Assembly: GCA_963971285.1 (NCBI GenBank)
Contig: OZ020263.1
Coordinates: 4,216,001-4,280,000 of the forward strand
Direction of reading: 5' to 3'
Length of the DNA stretch: 64,000 nucleotides
From: Astropecten irregularis
Taxonomy: Eukaryota; Echinodermata; Asteroidea; Paxillosida; Astropectinidae
Shown here: positions 11,001 through 20,000 of the stretch, piece after piece
How positions within the stretch are numbered: position 1 is the stretch's first letter
Layout of the letters: each line of letters starts with the position of its first letter
The notes under the pieces: generated by a model
Databases searched by the model: none
What the model was told of the DNA's origin: nothing
The model's input: the letters and a program-made list of their open reading frames with translations, nothing else
Translations under genes and position numbers: made by a program

Positions 11001-14000
11001 ATAATAATAAATATTTCCATAGCGCCTTTTACAAAAGTTTCAAGGCGCTTTACAGTTACAGAGAAAAAAAATATAATGGAAAATACAAAAATTGAAGGGA
11101 TGAACCTTGGTCAACAAAATTAAACCAACTAAAAAAAAATAACACCAAGGAAAGATACTGTACAGTAATAAAGATTAAGTGAATGAAACATCAAAGTAAT
11201 ACCAGTAATCTATTGATTAAAAGGTGAGTCTTGAGATGATTTTTGAAGATATTAACTATGGGGGAATTTTGAATGTGAGCAGAGAGATTGTTCCAAAGAA
11301 GAGGGGCACACACAGAGAAAGCACGATCACCATAGCGGGTACGGGTACGAGGGCCAAGGGCAAGTTGAAGTTTTGATGAGGATTTAAGGGACATGGAAGT
11401 AGGGCTTTTGAGTGAGATGAGGTCGGTTAATGCCTCAGTCACATTTGCTCACATTTGCCGCGGTCGCCGTGGATTCTAAAATATCTATGGCCAGTAACAA
11501 TTATAGGGTCGCCGCAGTATTTCCACGGTAACACACTGTAGCAGTCACATTGTTAGGGTTGCCGCACGGCGTATTTTTAATTTATGGGGAGAAAAAACCT
11601 GCGGCTGCCGTACGTCCTTTGAAGTGATGACGCACGGTCGCCTTGGGGTGACCCTGCCAAAATGGAAGACGCAAGCTTGCTGCAAAGCGCCCGCAGCATA
11701 CAATGAGTATGATAATGAGGGGTTTGCCATACACATCAAGATTTTTCATGATGGTCATTTCATTGCAAAGTATCCAAAGTGTTACGGATCATGAGTGTGC
11801 GTCGAGTGTACGGGAACTGAAAAACCGTTTTACGGGATGGCTACGACGGGTCGAATTGCCACGGCGAACGTATAAATGAAAAGAGTTATAAGTCCGCGCT
11901 ATAAATCTACAGCCACCCCTACGGTCTGTAAAAAATAGGGATGTGCCGTAAGGCGGCCCTTAGGCTGCTGCAGATTTTCGGCGGCCGCCGCACGTTTCTC
12001 TCGATTTTGGGTACAAACGGCCGCCGTACGCTAGCCGTATAGCAAATGTGAACGAGGTATTAGTATGAAAGCGCTAGGTGAGCAGGAATTCCCTGCTAGG
12101 CCAAGATACATGCAACATTACAAAGGTACTCAGAAAGTCTGTTCTGTGATTTGTGCTTCATCCACAGCCATCACTGACTGCCCACCGGGGAGTGGTGTGA
12201 CTACGGAATGTGCATCAGATATCTGCTTGAACGCCGTCTGCGCTGGCCACCCGGATGCCACATGTGTCGTCAGCCATTGTGGCGTCTGCCACACGGTTTT
12301 CTACGACAATAACGGCACGAGATTGGAATGCGAAAATGAGCCTATCTCAAGGGGTAAATAAACCTTCATTTTTGTAACGTAACAGCCCAAGTTTTTTGCA
12401 CTCTGAACAATATTCATCATTTGCCATTTGGGTCGCTAAACCCGACGAAAAATGACGTACGTGCCTTGTGAAGTTGTGATAAGAATAAACCACTTTCCAA
12501 AATGGCAGCTTTTCGTAAACAACATGCAGTTTGGGCTTTCGCGGGTGCCACATCCAGATGTCGGCCAGCAATCTGCTGACCCAGATGACCTGCTAGTCTG
12601 CTACGCATCGAGATAATCACACTCTCCCCTTAGGACGGCCAGAGTATACTGGCCTGAACATGGAGATAATTCTCACCGTTTCTTTTCAGAGCCCCACTTT
12701 TAGAACAGAGTTCCACGGTGTCTCCGCAAGCCTTCTTTATCCGTTACCTCCATCATGCAAAGCTTCAAATCCTACTGCTCTATCTTGCCAACTGTGTGTA
12801 TATGAAACGATTATTGCAGCTCTTTTACGTTTTTTAACAGAGCCAAGTTGTCTACCACCAGGCCGAACTTGCATTATTTCACCGTGTGACACAAGCACCG
12901 ATTGCACTTATTATCCCGAGGCAGAATGCTTCACAGACTACTGCGATCCTTGCAGTCCTCTGTTCTTCAACGAAGTGAACCAACAGCTTGACTGTGATAC
13001 CCCTCCCCCAGGTACAAACTGCTGCTCTCTTTTTTTTTTCGACCAGTCGATCTTTGAACAGATCAGGGGCCAATTTCACGGCGCTGATTAGCACAAAACT
13101 TTGCTTAGCACAAAAATGTCTTCCCCAATAAAACAAACCACCGGTAAAAATTCCATTTGATATTCATGGTCAGTGAACAACAGCCGAAGAACAATCACAA
13201 GCGATAAACAGCACATAGAAATGTGGTTGTTAACCCTGTTTTAATTTTATTAAGACAGAAATGTCATGCTTAGCAAATATTTGTGCTAAGCAGCGCTGTG
13301 AAATTGGCCCCTTGGAAGAGATTTGATTTGGACTTACAAGGCAATGCAGTCTGTAAACCAGGGACCAATTTCATAGAGCTGCATAAGCACCAAAATTTGC
13401 TTAAGCACCAGAAACCCTGGTAAATAAAATCAGTATGCCAGCCAAAACTCCTTGTGAATGTTTTGCTCAGCAAACAATGGCCGAATACAAGTCAAAAAGT
13501 AAACATCACATGAAAATGTTGTTGGTAATCCTGTTTGATCAAGGAAGACTTTTCATGCTTAAGTAATTTTTGTGCTTAGCAGCTCTTTGAAATTGGCTCC
13601 CGGGTGAAGCTTATATTTATAACCTGTCATTTGCTCTGCTTCATCTAGGGAACAGTTTCATGACTCTGCTTAACCTTAGACCTAGAATCAGCACCATATG
13701 GAATCAGACAATTCTGTGCTTACGAGATCCTGTTTCATGAATTAGAAAGGAATTTTCACTTGTGCGCACAATTAAAGGACTTCTTGCTTGCTCAGCTAGC
13801 GAAGAAAATTGGTGCTTACCATGTGAAAGGAGAATGAGAATCATAAGGGCAGAATTGTATGGTTAGCAGAGCCATGAATTAAATTGTGACCCTTCTGATG
13901 ACTGGTCCAAATGTGTCTGATATTCTTTTCTTCAGTGTGTGAAGATTCCTCCAATAATACACACAACGTCGGCGAGACCTGGACAGAAGGTTGCAATGAG

Positions 14001-17000
14001 TGCGTCTGTGAAGATAACGGAGTGCCCTCCTGCAAGACCAGCAAGTGTGAAGTGGACCAGGCTAGCCTGAGTCCCCTCTGTGAGTTGGTGTACGGGGAGG
14101 GAGATGAATGCTGCCCAAGTCGTGTCGTTTGTCATGAAGGTAGGACAATTCGGCAGGAAGCTCTCCTCTTAAAATAAACTTCCTATTTCATCTATCGCGG
14201 ATATTTTTGGAGTCGGAATGGTTACTGAGTACTTTCTTTGTTTCTGAAAGATAGACATTATTTTGGATGTTTAATTATCCATGTAAGGAAATAAATTGTT
14301 TCAAACAAAATGGAAAGTCAATACAAGTAACAATACTGCTGCAAACTGCTCATCAACCAAAATATGACCTGAAATATATGAAATGCTTGGAGTTAGGAGG
14401 GCTTGGAGGACCTGAGGTGTCGATCCTAGTAGGGTCTGTCTCGGAGGCCAAGTGACAAGAACATGAAAGTGAAGATGCTCTTAAATGGGTGAGAGGATTG
14501 GGACAAGGGGGGACAGAGTGACCAGGGAAACAGGGAAAGCATGCAATAAAGGCTGGGAAACCACAAAGAGAGGATAGATGTGGGCAAAATACCACTAAGA
14601 GCTAAGTTTTTACAGTCTTAATGTTACCGTTTTAATGACTTCCATGAGGAATGGTTATCATTTGGTTTTGGTTATTGTCTTGGAATCCTGCAGCTCTGTC
14701 CAATTGCCCGGAAACATATGTTTTGGCTCATTTCTGTCCGGGTGATCTGTGCGTCAACGCTGTTTGTGAGGGCCATCCAAGTGCCACTTGTCGCATCAGT
14801 CACTGCGGTGGTTGCTCGGCCAAATTCTTTGATGAAAATGACGAAGTCATAGATGAATGTTCCGGTGAACTTATCGGTGAGTTGGATTTGATTTTGCTTT
14901 CGAGTTAGTGCCTTGATCTTATGAAAGTGAACCGCGATATCTCTGTTGAATTCCATTCCCATTTGAATTGCAGGAATTTGAACTGGACTGTAGAACCCGA
15001 GCTCCATAAATCTTAGTGACGCAGGAGCCTTGTGTGGCTAATTTGTGGACGTGTGCTATATGTGTATCTAGGCTATAAAGAAGTCTATGGACCTCCATAT
15101 TGTTAAAACTGATGAAGATTCATAGTTCCGTTCAGCCATTGTCCTTAAAGATTTTCTGTCAAGGTGATAGCAGAGACTTGGCCCTTGATGCACTCATATC
15201 AGCACTGTGTGCATAGTACCTTTGACTTCCAACCACAAAAAATGCATGTCCTGGCCTTGGGTAAAATTTTCGGAGTTTCAGCATTCTTTAGTTAGTCAGG
15301 TAGCTTGGCCCTTTCCCAAATCTCTGGCTGTGGTCGCAAATAACACACATGACACAAGTCTATGGATACGGCTGCAGTCACTGGCTAGTGGCTTCCAATT
15401 AATTAGGTGTGTGTGTGTCATTTGCGACCGCGGCCAGAGATTTGGGACACGGTCTCATACTGGCTGATGGAATATCCAGTGAACTCCTCCCTTTGGTTCT
15501 TCTGAGGAACCCACAGTTCAAAAGGGAAAGTTCCTCCTAAGAATCTGTATTTTGACCATTTGTAACCCTGAAATCTTATTGGTCGTTCCCTTTAATTGCC
15601 AGAGAGTAGCCGTGTTTGTGTGGATACCGGTCCTGTTTTTACTTGTGTTTCTCCGCCTTGTCATCGTGGGATGACGTGTGCAGCTGACCCAGAGGCAGTT
15701 TGTCATGCTGATTACTGTCAACCCTGTAATCCCCTCTTCCATGACAAAGAGAACAAGCTGCTTAACTGCTTGCTTGCCCCAGGTAATTATAAAGCGTGAT
15801 CACTTAATTATGTCAGTTAAGGCTTAGTCTCACTCGCCTGTATGAAATGGGACATGTTTACGTCTTCAATAATTATGGGCAAATTAATGGACTCTTCTGA
15901 TTAACACAGAAAGTTGGGTCATATAATATGTTAAATGTGGACGTAAAATAAGGCCGGGTTTTGTGGGCAAATTGGTAATGCCCTTCACGATGATTCTTTT
16001 GGTGTTCCTTTATCGTCCCCTAACCCTATAGAACATGGCAATATGGAGTTTGTCCATCATGGTGTCCCGCATTCACATCAGTGGACAGTCATGAAGTACA
16101 GTGGAACGCCACTATATAACGCCACTATATTTTTGGCTATATACTGCCATTTTGAGTCCTAAATAAAATGGCGGGTAGCAAATTAAGTCCCATGCCTAGC
16201 CTCAAGCCTGGTTTCGTATTAAAAGGCCCTATGTTTAGGCAATTTCACTAAAGTCCTTTTCACACTGTAGAGCCAATCCCCGGGAAATTCCCAGGGATTT
16301 TTTACCCCACCAATACCCCAGCAACCATTCACACTAGACCCATACAACTCCCGGGGACACTATTTCCACTAGTTGTTTTTCCCCTGGAAAAACGTAAAAC
16401 CCCAGGGATTTTGGCTTTAACCCTACTCCCGAGCAGGGGAAAATAGCTTTTCCCGTGGATTTCTTTGGTAATGTGAAAGGTCCAACCAAAATACCCCGGC
16501 AATGCCCCACCAATTCCCCGGGGAATTTGTCTGGTGTGAAACTGAGTTGACTGTTATTACACTGAAACCCTACAAAATGAAGACTGCTCCAAAATGTGGT
16601 TCTAGGCTCATCATCCTCACTGATGTGTTTGATATTTTCTTGTTCATACAGAAGTATGCACAGATTCAGCCAATAACGAGCACAAGGTTGGCGAGACCTG
16701 GACGGAAGGTTGCAATGAGTGCGTCTGTCAAGATAGCGGATTTCCCTCCTGCAAGACCAGCAAGTGTGAAGTGGACCAGGCTAGCCTGAGTCCCCTCTGT
16801 GAGTTGGTATACGGGGAGGGAGATGAATGCTGCCCAAGTCGTGTCGTTTGCCATGAAGGTAGGACAATTCGGCAGGAAGCTCTCCTCATCAGTTATTTGA
16901 AATTTGAATGAAATCCTAGATATATTGGGTCAGAAGGGTGAAAGAGGATCTTCAACACTCAACAAACCTCGCTTTATTTGTTAGAACTATAATCATTAAA

Positions 17001-20000
17001 TTACTTGACATGAGAAAAAAAATTTTTATCTCACACTGAACACAGAAAGAGAGTCTTTTTGATGATTTTTCTCTCCACATGCTCAACCCGCAAGCTAACC
17101 CAAAATTGAAACTGTCTGAATTTCGTCAATGGGGGCAGCAGACATTTCATGAAAAGGCTCCGTACTATGACGTCATGAGCTTTTCATTAAATGAATAGCT
17201 CATGACGTCATATTACGGAGCCTTTTCATGAAATGTCTGCTGCCCCCATTGACGAAATTCAGACAGTTTCAATTTTGGGTTAGCTTGCGGGTTGAGCATG
17301 TGGAGAGAAAAATCATCAAAAAGACTCTCTTTCTGTGTTCAGTGTGAGATAAATTTTTTTTTTCTCATGTCAAGTAATTTAATGATTATAGTTCTAACAA
17401 ATAAAGCGAGGTTTGTTGAGTGTTGAAGATCCTCTTTAATAGATTAAAAACATTTGAAAGGATAGGATAACTTGGGAAAATGTGAAAATTTACCGGCTTT
17501 TTTTTGTTTCACATCATTACATTTTTACATTTTCTTCTTTTAGTTGAGTTAGGAAGGCCTGACGTTTCGATCCTAGCAGGATCTTTCTCAGTATCATGCC
17601 TTTGAGAAAGATCCTGCTAGGATGGAAACATCAGGCCCTCTTAACTCCAATCATTTTATATATTTCAGGTCATTTTGGCTGATGAGCAGTTTGCAGCAGT
17701 GTATTACTTGTATGAGTCATTGTTTTGGCTGATGATGAGCAGTTTGCAGCAGTTTATTACTTGTATCAATTATATTTTCTTCTTGTGGTTATTGTCTTGG
17801 AATCCCACAGCTCTGTCCAATTGCCCAGAAACATATGTTGTGGCTCAGTCCTGTCCGGATGATCTATGCGTCAACGCTGTTTGTGAGGGCCATCCTAGTG
17901 CCACCTGTCGCATCAGTCACTGCGGTGGTTGCTCGGTCAAATTCTTTGATAAAAACGACGAAGTCATAGATGAATGTTCTGGTGAACTCATCGGTGAGTT
18001 AGATTTGATTACTTGGGGGATCCTCATCCTTAATCTGACCTATCCCGTGTTTTCCACTCCTTTTTTGACTTACAAGGCTTTGAAGGGCATAGGAATTTTA
18101 CTGCAAGTGCCATAAATTTATAACTAGGAGCTTTGTGGCTCAATATGGTTTAAAGAATGACATTGTCCAGGCTTAGAAGTTTTGAAGTTAGTTTGATCAT
18201 TCCGTTTGGCCATTGTGTTTTATGATTTTCAGTCAAGGAAAGTAGTAATAGTACAAATAGTAAGCCCTGTAAGCCCAGCACTGTACTTCAGTGTCTTTAA
18301 ATGCCCTTGAGTAAAAAAAAATCATGTATTGACTGATCCAACGGAACGATATACTGTTTGCCATTACTGCAGTGTCCCCGCCTGCCTTTTTTCCAGCAAC
18401 TAAAGAATTTACGCTCCGCCGCACTCTATAATTGCAGGGTGTATGTCCCATGATTAGGGGACGTACACCCTTCAGTATAAAGTGCGGCGGACGTAAATTC
18501 TTTTGTTGCCGAACAAAAGGCAGGCCGGTACACTGCAGTAATGGTGGGTGTTTCCTACCTCCATGATCGCGCCGTCGGATCGGTGTATACTGGCTTGTGT
18601 AGGATTTCAGGACCATACCATTCAGAGTTGGAGCATTCTTTCTTAAGTTGGTCAGCAGATTATAGGCCTACTGGCTGGAACATCCAGTGAACACTGGTTC
18701 TTCTGAAGTTCTTTTGGGGACCCAACCGTAAACACCAAATTGGAATTTCTTATAGCATACCGGTAGTTCTTCTGATAAACCTTAGCAGCTGTATTCTGGC
18801 CATTCATAGCCATGAAATCTTATTGCTTGTTCCCTTTGCCGTGCAGAGATTAGCCGTGTTTGTGTGGATACCGGTCCAGTATTAACTTGCTTTGTCCCGC
18901 CTTGCCTGAGTGGGACGACGTGTTCAGCTGACCCAGAGGCAGCTTGTCATGCCGATTACTGTCAACCCTGTGACCCGCTCTTCCACGACAAAGAGAACAA
19001 CCTACTTGAATGCTTTCCTGTCCCAGGTATAAATGTTATCAGCTCAGAATTACTTTGCTTTATTGCTTATATTATCATGATTGCTAATTATTTGATCCCC
19101 CTTTGATCCCCCTTTGATTCCTCTTTGATTCCCCTTTGATCTCTCTTTGACTCCCCCTTTGATCCCTCTTTGATCCCCTTTGACCCCCCCTTTGACCCCT
19201 TTTTGATCCATCTTTGACCCCATTTGATCCCTCTTTGGTCCTCCTTTGATCCCCCTTTGATCCATCTTTGACCTGCATTCATAACATCCCTCTTTGATCC
19301 CCATTATTTTGATCTCTCTTTGACTCCACCTTTGACCCCTCTTTGATCCCCTTTGACCCCTCTTCAATCCATCTTTGATCCCTTTGGTCCTCCTTTGATC
19401 CCCATTTGATTTCTCTTTGACTCCCTCTTTGATCCCTCTTTGATCCCCTTTGATCGACCCCTCTTTGATCCATCTGTGATGCCTTAGGTCCTCCTTTGAT
19501 CCCCTTTGATCCATCTTTGACCCTCTTTGATCCCTCTTTGATCCCTCTTTAGATCCCCTTTTATCCCTCTTTGATCCCCCTTTGATCCTGATCCCTCTAT
19601 CGTATTTATTACGGTATTTGGTACATTGTAGCAATTTTCATTTCTTTGATAATTCTTAGGCCCATGCCACATGAGGCAATTTTATGATTGCAAAAAAATT
19701 GAGGTGAATTTTGGCAATACATGTACCTCGACCAGCCAACTTTTTACCAAACCCTTCCAATATCTTGTGTCTAATTCTTGAAGAACCCGAGCCGCAGGCT
19801 GATTGCGATCCCACCCTGTACGACGTCTCCCCCCGAGGAAACCCGACTCTCCAACGCTGCCTGAAAGATTACAGCTTCTCCCCGAAGCAGTGCGACGTGA
19901 CGGGCCACTGTTGGTGCGTCAAACCCGACGGCTCCCCGACGTCCCATCAACCGGACATGCCGCCAGGGAAGGACCTTTTCTGCGAATCGGGTAAGCAAAT

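Noticed and set aside
12660..12840. Extra exon before 12841 (acceptor at 12689)
   Set aside because: The sequence is open but has no module pattern, and the acceptor at 12839-12840 gives the phase-1 CxPC module that matches its two homologues.
19050..19634. Long minus-strand frame of KGDQRGIKG-type repeats
   Set aside because: It is the translation of a minisatellite, open in several frames, and has no non-repeat domain, splice context or start support.
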